Position numbers and translations under genes: made by a program. Shown here one piece after another: positions 1 to 8,773 of a DNA stretch of 64,000 bases. The notes beneath the pieces were generated by a model. The model saw only the letters and a program-made list of their open reading frames with translations, was not told where the DNA came from and ran no database searches. Source of the stretch: Williamsia muralis (GTDB taxonomy: Bacteria; Actinomycetota; Actinomycetes; Mycobacteriales; Mycobacteriaceae); contig NZ_PEBD01000004.1 of NCBI RefSeq assembly GCF_002735905.1, positions 806,001 through 870,000 of the forward strand, read 5' to 3'. Every line of letters starts with the position of its first letter. The stretch's first letter is position 1.

Positions 1-204
1 ACCTGGTCGCTATGTGATCGGACGCCAGCAGGAGTTCGATACAACGATTCGTCGAACACCGCCGGCCTGGGCAAACGACTCATATTGGGGCAGGGGGCGA
101 CTAGTCGCAGACTGAAGCCCGGTATGTGAGATGCCCGCGGAATACCGACAAACTTGATCCGCGGGCCGTCTCGGGGGGCGCCTGATCTCGAACAAGTAGG
201 TGCC

Positions 205-244
205 GCCGGCAGAACCACCGCCATACGACGGTGGTTCTGTCGGC
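205..244 (-). terminator. Strong hairpin just after the mmpS-like gene
   Basis: Positions 205-220 and 229-244 pair as a 16-bp stem with one G-T wobble and an 8-base loop. The hairpin starts seven bases past the stop codon of the minus-strand MmpS-like gene, so it is placed to end that transcript. There is no clear U-run, which is common for actinobacterial terminators. Bases 1-204 hold no gene I can support. Confidence 0.55.
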
Positions 245-250
245 AATGGC

Positions 251-808
251 TTACTCGTCGTCTGCGTCACCTGAGCAACTTGCAGTCGCACCTGGGCCGG
301 AGGACGTATTGGTGACAATGACTCGGTCGCCCTGCTTGATCGTGCAGGTAATCGACCCTTGGGATTCAATGCCGTTGCTGGCAATCAACGACACGGACTT
401 CAGGATTCCGGTGACCTCAACTTGTTTGGTCCACGGGATCGCGATATTTGTCTCCTGCGCAGTATCGAGTTCCCCGGTGGTGAACGTCGCCGAGCCGGTC
501 GGCCCATCGCCGGTGATCTCGTAGGTCACCTGAACAACTTCATTCGATTCTTTGTTGACCTCGTTTACTGCGCCGCCTATCAACGCGGCGCAGCTAGCGA
601 TGCCTGCGATGATCACGATGATGATCGCGAGTAGTACCCAAGGCCAGATCTTGCGCTTCTTAGGTGGTTGCTGCGGGGTGTAGTACCCACCCTGCTGCGG
701 ATACTGACCCTGCGGATAGGGCTGCCCGCCTTGGTATGGATTGTTCTGCTGTCCGTCCCCGTACGGGTTGAACGGCTGTCCTTGGTTGGGTGGTTGCTGG
801 TCGGGCAT
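251..808 (-). CDS. MmpS-like membrane-anchored protein
   Basis: A 185-residue protein with a Pro/Gln/Gly/Tyr-rich N-terminus (residues 1-50), a basic stop (PPKKRK), one membrane segment at about 54-79, and an extracytoplasmic domain of about 105 residues with the beta-rich pattern of MmpS transport-accessory proteins (VTYEITGDG, ATFTTGE, near the end a Cys pair, one in SITCTI and one in ATASCSG). The ATG at 808 is chosen over the longer frame because GAGGAG lies about 8 bases upstream. MmpS proteins normally partner MmpL lipid or siderophore exporters, but no mmpL is adjacent; the only one here is 20 kb away. Other Pro/Gln-rich actinobacterial anchors look similar, so the family call is moderately sure. 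Confidence 0.65.
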   Translation of the reverse strand: MPDQQPPNQGQPFNPYGDGQQNNPYQGGQPYPQGQYPQQGGYYTPQQPPKKRKIWPWVLLAIIIVIIAGIASCAALIGGAVNEVNKESNEVVQVTYEITGDGPTGSATFTTGELDTAQETNIAIPWTKQVEVTGILKSVSLIASNGIESQGSITCTIKQGDRVIVTNTSSGPGATASCSGDADDE

Positions 809-1077
809 TGAAAGCGTGCTCCTCGTGCAGTGGTGTGTTTTACGTAGGGAACCACACAAGGGTTGATGAACTGGTGAGGACGGAAATATCTGCAGCAGAG
901 GAGGTTTCGTTGATCTAAGTGCATCTATTCGTACGATAGACAAATGCAACCACTTCCCGTAAGTGCCGCTACTTGGTGGAGCTACTGCCGACTGAGTGGT
1001 CGGGGGACCTGGGTGATCCGAGTCGCCGGGTGGATTGCTGGGCTGCTCATTGCGTCGACATGTAAGACTTCGTACCC

Positions 1078-1572
1078 ATGAGCCGTCGTAAGGTGCATCT
1101 GGGAGCCCGCATCACCGGCCACGCGGCCTGGTGGGTGTTTGTGGTCGCAACGTTATTCGCCGGGGGAATCACCTGGCTAGGCAACGATCACGGCTACCAA
1201 CACCCGCCGTTCCTTCTTCGGTCCGACGGATGGATGGTGTATTCGACAGTGCCGGATTCATCGTCGGCTACCGCGGACTATGTCGACGTGGCCGTGGCCC
1301 TTCCATACGAGTGGTGGAGGGATGGCGAACTGCTCTCGGCGGCAATGTTTGTGGTGGTGATGATCGCCGCTGTGGTTGAGGCGACCGCAGCTCGTCGACT
1401 GTGGCGAGGGTTGATCACCGTAGGGGCGCCATGTGTTGCCTTGTTCCTGCTTGTGATCGCGACTCCCGACACCGACGCCGAATCAGATATGACGGCCGCG
1501 CTGGTTCTGGTACTCGTGGCCGTCACCGTGCGTGAGGTCTGGGCGCGTTGCTTCGCGCCGCGGACGGTCTGA
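1078..1572 (+). CDS. Hypothetical multi-pass membrane protein
   Basis: 164 residues with about four predicted membrane segments: near 13-33, 83-105, 109-129 and 137-152. An exported loop of about 50 residues between the first two contains a His/Tyr/Pro-rich stretch. I recognise no family. It is divergent from the MmpS-like gene, with a 269-base gap (809-1077) in which I see no other gene. The ATG start has only weak ribosome-binding sequence. The long single membrane-rich frame supports a real gene. Confidence 0.55.
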   Translation: MSRRKVHLGARITGHAAWWVFVVATLFAGGITWLGNDHGYQHPPFLLRSDGWMVYSTVPDSSSATADYVDVAVALPYEWWRDGELLSAAMFVVVMIAAVVEATAARRLWRGLITVGAPCVALFLLVIATPDTDAESDMTAALVLVLVAVTVREVWARCFAPRTV

Positions 1573-1804
1573 ACCGGCCGGAGCAATCGTTCGACTCCAC
1601 ATCCCCGCGGCGATCACCTCGGCCCGGCTGCGCGGGTTCAGGCCTGGTCGTCAATCGTGCTCGAAGGATCGAGAGCTTCGCAGGCGCTCAGAACTTTGCG
1701 ACTGTGCGAGGTATGAGCACCGCTCGTCGACCGCAATCTCCTGGCTCTCAATTCATGGAACCGCGGTCTGGCCGTTGGCGTCAGAGAGCGAGGGGGTGGT
1801 GCAC

Positions 1805-2065
1805 ATGACCGGTGCAGTCAGGAAACCGTGGACGTCTCGCGCCGCGCGGATGGTTGGCGGCGTTGTTGTGGGTGTCGGGGTGTGGATACTGGTGGCGTTG
1901 GTCATGTACTTCACGCCCGTGCTGTGGCTCTTCGGCCCGGCATTGGCCAGCTTGACCTGCGTGGCCGGGGGAGCGTGGGGCTACCGCATCTACGAAAAGG
2001 ACGACGTTGCCGTGGGATTCATGCTTGTCGGCATACTGGGCTACGTGGTGGTCAGCAGTCTGTGA
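1805..2065 (+). CDS. Small hypothetical membrane protein
   Basis: 86 residues. The frame is open further upstream, but the ATG at 1805 is preceded by AGGGGG at suitable spacing; GTG codons at 1796 and 1799 are also possible. A basic N-terminus (RKPWTSRAARM) is followed by two to three hydrophobic segments covering most of the protein, with a short charged stretch (YEKDD) before the last. No family recognised. The 232 bases before it hold nothing I can support. Confidence 0.5.
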   Translation: MTGAVRKPWTSRAARMVGGVVVGVGVWILVALVMYFTPVLWLFGPALASLTCVAGGAWGYRIYEKDDVAVGFMLVGILGYVVVSSL

Positions 2066-2130
2066 CTGTCAAGCCTCTTGAGTGACGCAGGACGGATTGT
2101 GCAGGCAGCCCGGTTGGCTCCGAATCGTCC

Positions 2131-2376
2131 TCACGCAAAAGTCGTGGCACTCAACACCGCAACAACCACACCCGCAACCACCAGCACCCCGACAACTGTC
2201 GCCATGATCCAGGCCAGTTGACGCCGATTTTTGGTGGCTGCGTTGATGCCGACTCCGATGCCGACGAGGATTGCCATCGAATACAACGAGATTCCGAGTG
2301 TCAGTGCTGCGGGGGAAATGGCGAGCTCACCTCTTGTCCAGCTTGACCGACTCGCCCTCTGCAGGCTTGGCCGCAA
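2131..2376 (-). CDS. Small two-helix membrane protein after the OPT gene
   Basis: The C-terminal 60 residues form two clear hydrophobic helices separated by a basic, Asn-containing turn (NAATKNRRQ), typical of small actinobacterial membrane proteins. Starting at 2376 would overlap the end of the OPT transporter gene by 50 bases. An internal ATG gives a shorter protein that begins inside the first helix. The start is therefore uncertain; translation may be coupled to the transporter gene upstream. No family name is assigned. Confidence 0.45.
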   Translation of the reverse strand: MRPSLQRASRSSWTRGELAISPAALTLGISLYSMAILVGIGVGINAATKNRRQLAWIMATVVGVLVVAGVVVAVLSATTFA

Positions 2377-4342
2377 TCTGCTGAGTCTTCTTGTACAGCC
2401 ACGCGATAACGGCGACGAAGACGATCACACCGAGGTACTCGGAGATCTGCTCGAATCCGCTGCCGACAATGGCGAGCGGGCTTTCGTCGTCGGTCGCGGC
2501 AACGATGCCGGCGAACACCACACCGAAGAGGCTCTCACCGACGATGAGGCCGGTGGCCAACAGGACGCCCATACGCTTCTTGCGTTCCACCTCGACACCG
2601 GACTTCTCGGCCCACTTGTTGTAGAAAGTGCCGAGGATGGCGCCGATCGGGATGACCAACGTTAGCGAGATGGGCAGGTACATACCCATTCCCACGGCCA
2701 GCGGCGGCAGACGGAACTTGCTGTTCGTCGTCCGGGTCAGCACCTCGTCGATGACGATGATGGCGATACCGATGAGCGCACCGACCCCGATCAGGTTCCA
2801 GTCCAGGTCCGAACCGAACACGCCCTTGGCGAGCGAGGAGATCAGTGCAGCTTGCGGGGCGGCAAGTGCGTCATCGGTGGCGCCGGGTGCCCCGACAAAA
2901 CCGAAAGCGGTCTGCATCAGCTGCAGGATGGGCGGGATCACGGCTGAACCGAACAGCACACCGATCACCAACGCCACCTGCTGCTTCCACGGCGTGGCAC
3001 CCACGAGCTGGCCGGTCTTGAGGTCTTGAAGATTGTCGTTGGAGATGGTCGCGACACCGAAGATGACTGCCGTGGTGAACAGCGTGAACGCAATCAGCGC
3101 GGTGTTCTGCGCATCTGTCGCATCGCCGTACACCATCTTGATGAGCAGGGCCGCGATGAGGACAACAAGAATGCCGACACCGGAGATCGGGCTGTTGGAC
3201 GACCCGATGAGTCCGGCCATGTATCCACAGACCGCGGCGACCACGAGTCCGATCACGAACACCAAAATGATGCTGACAGCAATGATTCCGGTGGCCGTAC
3301 CGTGCAATGCCGTGTTGTGCACAAAGTCCCAGAGGAGCAGGCCGATGGGGATCAGGGCCACCAGGATGACGAGGCCGACGTAGGTGATGGGGATGTCCTG
3401 CTCGGTCAGTTCGACCGATGATCCCTTGCGGCGACTGCTGGCCGACACCATGGCTGTCTTGATGCCCTTGATGATCGGGCCGATGATCTTGAGCAGGGTC
3501 CAGATCGCCGCGACTGCGATGGCTCCGGCGCCCACGAACCGAACGTCGGACGAGAAGATGCTGCTGACCCCGTCGAGCAGGGCTTCGCCGGCGGGAAGGT
3601 TTCCGTTGCTCTGGATGGGCAGGATGATGCCGAACGAGATGACCAGACCGACAAGCATGGCGATGCCAACGGTCAGTCCGACGAGATGGCCCACACCGAT
3701 CAGGGCCAGCGACAAGCTGGCGCCCCACATCGTGCCGCCTGCACCGACTTTGATGGCCCCGGCCAACGAGTTGCTGATGACTTTCAGGTTCGCGAGAAGG
3801 TTGAACGCAGCGGCAACCACCGACCCGATCAAGATGATCCGCAGCCCGCCCCTGTTCTCTTCGGCGCCCTGGGTGGTGTCGCCGACTCGCAGAACCTCGG
3901 CCGCTGCCACCCCCTCGGGATAGGGCAGATCAGATCCCGTCACCAACGCTCGACGCAAAGGGATCGAGTACATGACGCCGAGGATGCCGCCGATGGCACA
4001 CACCGCCACCGTGATCCAGTACGGGAAGCCGGTCCACCAGCCGACCATGATCAAGCCGGGCAGCACGAAGATGATCGCCGACAGGGTGCCTGCAGCCGAA
4101 GCGATGGTCTGCACGATGTTGTTCTCGACAACGGTGTGGTTGGCGAAGTAGCGCAGGATGCTCATCGAGATGACGGCCGCAGGGATCGCCGTGGCGAAGG
4201 TGAGACCCACCTTCAATCCGAGATAGACGTTGGCGGCCGTGAACACCAGGGTGATCAGTCCGCCCAGGATGATTCCCCGGACAGTCAGTTCCCGCAGGCC
4301 CGGCGACTTCTTGGCCGTTGCGGTTGCGTCCTCTGTGGACAT
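2327..4342 (-). CDS. OPT-family oligopeptide transporter
   Basis: 671 residues and about 14-16 membrane segments. The early part matches the OPT superfamily: ELTVRGIILGGLITLVFTAA, NVYLGLKVGLTFATAIPAAV and SMSILRY, followed by the IVQTIASAAGTLS and WWTGFPYW stretches. OPT proteins are proton-coupled importers of peptides or metal chelates in the inner membrane; bacterial members resemble the yellow-stripe branch more than fungal peptide carriers. The ATG at 4342 follows a GAGGGGT ribosome site and drops 29 implausible upstream residues. The substrate cannot be read from the sequence. No peptidase or chelate genes are adjacent. Confidence 0.85.
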   Translation of the reverse strand: MSTEDATATAKKSPGLRELTVRGIILGGLITLVFTAANVYLGLKVGLTFATAIPAAVISMSILRYFANHTVVENNIVQTIASAAGTLSAIIFVLPGLIMVGWWTGFPYWITVAVCAIGGILGVMYSIPLRRALVTGSDLPYPEGVAAAEVLRVGDTTQGAEENRGGLRIILIGSVVAAAFNLLANLKVISNSLAGAIKVGAGGTMWGASLSLALIGVGHLVGLTVGIAMLVGLVISFGIILPIQSNGNLPAGEALLDGVSSIFSSDVRFVGAGAIAVAAIWTLLKIIGPIIKGIKTAMVSASSRRKGSSVELTEQDIPITYVGLVILVALIPIGLLLWDFVHNTALHGTATGIIAVSIILVFVIGLVVAAVCGYMAGLIGSSNSPISGVGILVVLIAALLIKMVYGDATDAQNTALIAFTLFTTAVIFGVATISNDNLQDLKTGQLVGATPWKQQVALVIGVLFGSAVIPPILQLMQTAFGFVGAPGATDDALAAPQAALISSLAKGVFGSDLDWNLIGVGALIGIAIIVIDEVLTRTTNSKFRLPPLAVGMGMYLPISLTLVIPIGAILGTFYNKWAEKSGVEVERKKRMGVLLATGLIVGESLFGVVFAGIVAATDDESPLAIVGSGFEQISEYLGVIVFVAVIAWLYKKTQQIAAKPAEGESVKLDKR

Positions 4343-5044
4343 GTTGCTACCCCTCATCCTGAACGGGTCTTTGGTATTAGCCGCCGAAACAAAGCATCGT
4401 TGACCGTGACACTGTAATCCCGTACTCACCCGGGTGAACCACTCAACGTCGAAAACGGCCCCGGGCTCGAGTAAGCATTGATCAAACGACCTGGTCTGCG
4501 CTCGTCGGAGTGCAGACGAAGTCGGTCTTCGGTCAGCAGCGCATCGGTACGCTCACACCCCAGGCGCCGATGCCCATCGTCGTTTCCGACAACGATGACG
4601 TGGTTCCGCGGAGCGGATTGAGGGACGTTGCTCGCGAGTGGTGTGGCCGCGGTGCACCAGCCGCGGTGCGTCATCGCGTGATGTTCGTTGAACCTCCGCA
4701 GGGACCGAATTGGCCCTGATGGACCCGAACCTTTGATTCGGCATTCGGTCGGCGAACAAACGACAGGTTGTCCGGATCGAGCCGGGGTGCACGGTGGCCG
4801 ATTAGGGGCAGTTGTATCGAATTCGGGGCAACTGAAATCTTATTCCAGCCATCCGGTCACCACCTCTGATCTGGTGTTATCTGTAGTCAGATGCAAATCC
4901 GGACACATCGAGTGAAACCCACCTATGTCATTCACTATATCCAATAGAAAGTCAGCTTTTAGAAATCTTATGTTGGCCGGATAGTTACTTGATTTTCGTA
5001 TCGAAAAGACCGTGCACTACATTTCATTTTCGTATGGTGGCCTC
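4343..5044. other. Gene-free region upstream of the nitrate reductase operon
   Basis: About 700 bases between the divergent OPT and narG genes. I find no convincing coding sequence; the short open frames lack a ribosome site or a recognisable protein. From about 4830 on the sequence becomes clearly more AT-rich than its surroundings, as expected for the nar promoter. Its last part carries the small repeats listed separately. No tRNA or riboswitch fold was recognised by eye. Confidence 0.6.
4993..5035 (+). promoter_or_regulatory. Inverted and direct repeats before narG
   Basis: TTTTCG at 4993-4998 and CGAAAA at 5002-5007 form an inverted repeat around TAT. The 9-base string TTTTCGTAT occurs at 4993-5001 and again at 5027-5035, ten bases before the narG start codon. 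Two copies in an AT-rich leader suggest a regulator site for the nar operon. The regulator is unknown, and this does not match a textbook FNR or CRP box. Confidence 0.35.
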
Positions 5045-8000
5045 ATGGCCCGGTCAACGGATATGAAGCCAAACGGGGTTCAGGGCGAGGCAGCAAAGGC
5101 CCTCCTCGACGTCGGCAGGTTCTTCACCCGGTGGGATGAGAGTGACGACGGCCGCATGGTGTTCCGGGAGGGCGGCCGTGCGGGTGACGTGTTCTACCGC
5201 GACCGATGGAGTCACGACAAGATTGTCCGATCCACCCACGGCGTGAACTGCACGGGATCGTGTTCGTGGAAGGTGTACGTCAAAGACGGCATCATCACCT
5301 GGGAAACCCAGGAGACCGACTACCCGTCGGTGGGCCCGGACAGGCCCGAGTACGAGCCACGCGGATGCCCCCGAGGTGCCGCGTTCTCCTGGTACACGTA
5401 TTCGCCCACACGGGTCCGGCATCCCTACACCCGCGGTGTACTCGTGGAGATGTACCGCGCCGCGAAAGCACGCATTGACGACCCGGTGCTCGCCTGGGCC
5501 GACGTGGTGGGCGACCCGATGCGTCGGAGGTCCTACCAACAGGCACGGGGCAAGGGCGGCCTGGTCCGGGTGTCGTGGGACGAGGCCATCGAGATGGCAG
5601 CCGCGGCGCACGTCCACACCATCAAGACCTACGGCCCCGACCGCTGTGCCGGCTTCTCGCCCATTCCAGCGATGTCGATGGTGTCGCACTGTGTGGGCAC
5701 CCGGTTCATCCAGCTCATCGGCGGCGTGATGACCTCGTTCTACGACTGGTACGCCGACCTCCCGGTCGCCAGCCCGCAGGTGTTCGGCGACCAGACCGAT
5801 GTGCCCGAATCCGGCGACTGGTGGGACGCCACCTATCTGATGATGTGGGGCTCCAACGTCCCGGTCACGCGCACGCCTGACGCGCACTGGATGGCCGAGG
5901 TGCGTTACCGCGGAACAAAAGTCGTCACCGTCAGCCCCGACTACGCCGACAACAGCAAGTTCGCCGACGAATGGCTACCCGCGCAGGCAGGTACCGACGC
6001 GGCGCTCGCCATGGCGATGGGCCATGTGATCCTCACCGAGTTCTTCGCTCGGGACTCGGTGCCGTTCTTCAACGACTACATCAAGACTTACAGCGACCTG
6101 CCGTTCCTCATTCATCTCGACAAGTACGACGGGGCGTACGTACCCGGAAAGTTCGTCACCGCAGACGAACTCGCGATGTTGCCCGACGGTGCGGCGCCCG
6201 AGGACGACGTGTGGAAAACAGTTGTTCTCGACAAGAACACCGGTGAGCCCGCGGTGCCGAACGGATCGCTCGGCTTCCGGTTCGCGAAGTCGGGAGAGGG
6301 CCGGTGGAATCTCGACCTCGGCAAAATCGAACCGATCCTCACCCTGCTCGGCCGCGACGGCACCGACGCCGTCGAGATCTTGCTGGCAGCGTTCGACGCC
6401 CCGGATGGCTCCGGAAAGGTCCTGCGACGGGGTGTTCCGGCGACGAGGGTGAACGGAGCGCTGGTCACCACCGTCTTCGACCTGATGTTCGCCCAATATG
6501 GCGTTGCTCGCGACGGCCTGCCGGGGGAGTGGCCCACCGGCTATGACGACGTCAGCACGCCGTACACGCCGGCGTGGCAAGCCGAGATCACCGGAGTGCC
6601 TGCCGAAGCGGCGATCCGGGTGGCCCGTGAGTTCGCCACCAACTCGATCGATTCGGGTGGGCGCTCGATGATCATCATGGGAGCCGGTATCTGCCAGTGG
6701 TTCCATGGCGACGCCACGTACCGCGCCATCCTGTCGCTTCTGATCCTCACCGGCTGCATGGGCCGCAACGGTGGTGGCTGGGCTCACTATGTAGGACAAG
6801 AGAAGTGCCGACCCATCACCGGATGGATCTCGTTGGCCAACGCGCTCGACTGGTCGCGGCCGCCGCGCACCATGACGGGAACGTCGTACTGGTACATGCA
6901 CACCGACCAATGGCGCAACGACGGTTACTCAGCGGCCTCGCTGGCTTCGCCGCTGTCCCGAGGGACTCTCGACCACGAACACACCGCCGATGCCATCGCA
7001 CAATCGGCTCGTCTTGGCTGGATGCCGTTCTATCCCCAATTCGACCGCAACCCACTCGATCTCGCCGATGAGGCGAATGCTGCGGTGGACGCCGGGACTG
7101 CAGACTCCGTCGGTGGCTATGTGGCCGAGAAGCTTCACGACGGTGGGCTCACCCCGGCGATCACCGACGTCGACGCACCAGAGAACTGGCCGCGCACTCT
7201 GGTGCTGTGGCGCTCGAACCTGATGGGGTCGTCGGCCAAGGGCAATGAGTACTTCCTGCGTCACCTGCTGGGTACACACCACAACGTATTGGGCACCGAG
7301 AATCCGGAGACGCCCCGGCCGCGCGACGTGAAGTGGCACGACGAGGCCCCCGAGGGCAAGCTCGACCTGCTGATGTCGGCGGACTTCCGGATGACATCCA
7401 CAACACTGTTGTCGGACATCGTGTTTCCGGCCGCCACGTGGTACGAGAAATACGACCTGTCGTCCACCGACATGCATCCGTTTGTGCACGCCTTCTCGCC
7501 CGCGATCGATCCGCCGTGGGAAGCCAAGTCCGACTTCGATCTCTTTCACACGCTGGCCGAGAAGTTTTCCGCTCTGGCCAAGACCCACCTCGGAGTCCGG
7601 CATGACCTGGTCAGCGTTCCGATGCAGCACGACACCCCCGGTGAGATCGCGCAGCCGCACGGCCGGGTGATGGATTGGCAGGGCGCCCCCGACCCGGGAA
7701 CGCCAGGCAAAAACATGCCGAACTTCACCGTGGTGGAACGGGACTACACCGCCATCGCCGACAAGCTCGCTGCCGTCGGGCCGCTGGTGGACAAGCTCGG
7801 CTTCACGGTCAAGAACGTCACCTACGACCTGGCCGAGCAGAGTGAACACCTGGCCTCCGTCAACGGTGTGATGCTCGGTGGCGCCGCTGATGGCCGCCCA
7901 GCCCTCGACACCGACGTCAAACTCGCCGAAGCAATCTTGACCTTCTCGGGCACCACCAATGGTGCGGTGGCCGTGGACGGATTCGAGAAGCTGCAGAAGC

Positions 8001-8773
8001 GAGTGGGCAAACGCCTCGACGACCTCGCGGGCGGCTCGGAAGAGAAGCGGATCACGTTCGCGGATACCCAGCGTGCCCCGGTTCCGGTGATCACCTCACC
8101 GGAATGGTCCGGCTCGGAAACCGGTGGTCGCCGGTATGCGCCGTTCACGGTGAACATCGAGCGGCTCAAGCCGTTTCACACCCTCACCGGACGCATGCAC
8201 TTCTACCTCGACCACGACTGGATGATCGACATGGGTGAAGCGCTGCCCATCTATCGACCGCCACTGGACATGCACCGCCTGTTCGGTGAACCGCGGCTCG
8301 GACCTGATGGTGCGCAACAGATCACGGTCCGGTACCTCACCCCGCACTCAAAGTGGTCCATCCACTCCGAATATCAGGACAATCTCTTCATGCTGTCGCT
8401 GTCGCGGGGTGGTCCGACAGCCTGGCTCAGCCCCGAGGACGCTGCTGCGATCGACGTAGCGGACAACGACTGGATCGAGTGCGTCAATGCCAACGGCGTG
8501 CTGGTGTGCCGCGCCATCGTCAGCCACCGGATGCCTGCCGGCGTCGCCTACGTCTACCACGTGCAAGAACGCACCATCGACGTCCCGAAATCCGAAGCGA
8601 CCGGCCGCCGCGGCGGAATCCACAACTCGGCCACCCGTCTACTGGTCAAACCGACGCACCTCATCGGGGGATACGCCCAATTGTCGTACGCCTTCAACTA
8701 TTTGGGTCCGGCAGGCAACCAGCGCGACATGGTCGCGACTATCCGCAAGCGCAGCCAGGAGGTGACGTACTGA
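5045..8773 (+). CDS. narG: Respiratory nitrate reductase alpha subunit NarG
   Basis: 1242 residues, the full length for membrane-bound NarG, the bis-MGD molybdoenzyme that reduces nitrate to nitrite on the cytoplasmic face. The N-terminal FS0 cluster ligands are present: His65, Cys69, Cys73 (HGVNCTGSC) and Cys108 (EPRGCPRG). The molybdenum-coordinating aspartate lies in YDWYADLP, followed by the family signature QTDVPESGDWW. The ATG at 5045 (MARSTDM) is preferred to an in-frame GTG at 5012, although neither has a strong ribosome site. It is the first gene of narGHJIK, and its stop overlaps the narH start by one base. No twin-arginine export signal is seen, consistent with a cytoplasmic catalytic subunit. 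Confidence 0.97.
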   Translation: MARSTDMKPNGVQGEAAKALLDVGRFFTRWDESDDGRMVFREGGRAGDVFYRDRWSHDKIVRSTHGVNCTGSCSWKVYVKDGIITWETQETDYPSVGPDRPEYEPRGCPRGAAFSWYTYSPTRVRHPYTRGVLVEMYRAAKARIDDPVLAWADVVGDPMRRRSYQQARGKGGLVRVSWDEAIEMAAAAHVHTIKTYGPDRCAGFSPIPAMSMVSHCVGTRFIQLIGGVMTSFYDWYADLPVASPQVFGDQTDVPESGDWWDATYLMMWGSNVPVTRTPDAHWMAEVRYRGTKVVTVSPDYADNSKFADEWLPAQAGTDAALAMAMGHVILTEFFARDSVPFFNDYIKTYSDLPFLIHLDKYDGAYVPGKFVTADELAMLPDGAAPEDDVWKTVVLDKNTGEPAVPNGSLGFRFAKSGEGRWNLDLGKIEPILTLLGRDGTDAVEILLAAFDAPDGSGKVLRRGVPATRVNGALVTTVFDLMFAQYGVARDGLPGEWPTGYDDVSTPYTPAWQAEITGVPAEAAIRVAREFATNSIDSGGRSMIIMGAGICQWFHGDATYRAILSLLILTGCMGRNGGGWAHYVGQEKCRPITGWISLANALDWSRPPRTMTGTSYWYMHTDQWRNDGYSAASLASPLSRGTLDHEHTADAIAQSARLGWMPFYPQFDRNPLDLADEANAAVDAGTADSVGGYVAEKLHDGGLTPAITDVDAPENWPRTLVLWRSNLMGSSAKGNEYFLRHLLGTHHNVLGTENPETPRPRDVKWHDEAPEGKLDLLMSADFRMTSTTLLSDIVFPAATWYEKYDLSSTDMHPFVHAFSPAIDPPWEAKSDFDLFHTLAEKFSALAKTHLGVRHDLVSVPMQHDTPGEIAQPHGRVMDWQGAPDPGTPGKNMPNFTVVERDYTAIADKLAAVGPLVDKLGFTVKNVTYDLAEQSEHLASVNGVMLGGAADGRPALDTDVKLAEAILTFSGTTNGAVAVDGFEKLQKRVGKRLDDLAGGSEEKRITFADTQRAPVPVITSPEWSGSETGGRRYAPFTVNIERLKPFHTLTGRMHFYLDHDWMIDMGEALPIYRPPLDMHRLFGEPRLGPDGAQQITVRYLTPHSKWSIHSEYQDNLFMLSLSRGGPTAWLSPEDAAAIDVADNDWIECVNANGVLVCRAIVSHRMPAGVAYVYHVQERTIDVPKSEATGRRGGIHNSATRLLVKPTHLIGGYAQLSYAFNYLGPAGNQRDMVATIRKRSQEVTY

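Noticed and set aside
929-936. TCGTACGA palindrome in the gap before the gene at 1078
   Set aside because: Only 8 bp and not placed at a clear promoter; expected by chance at this length.
2327-2376. A frameshift at the end of the OPT gene as the source of the overlapping small frame
   Set aside because: The OPT protein ends normally with a charged tail, and the small frame encodes its own two helices, so separate genes are more likely.
3686-4417. 243-codon plus-strand frame inside the OPT transporter gene
   Set aside because: Composition rich in His, Arg, Asp and Gln typical of the antisense of a membrane-protein gene.
4426-4915. Short open frames in the gap before narG
   Set aside because: No ribosome site, no domain-like composition, and they overlap each other on both strands.
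4911-4936. AGTGAA...TTCACT as a CRP/FNR-type site before narG
   Set aside because: The arms are 14 bases apart, too far for a CRP or FNR box, and the core bases do not match.
8353-8772. Extension of narH back into narG
   Set aside because: The extra 140 residues are an Arg-rich shadow of narG; the NarH family starts at the ATG at 8773.
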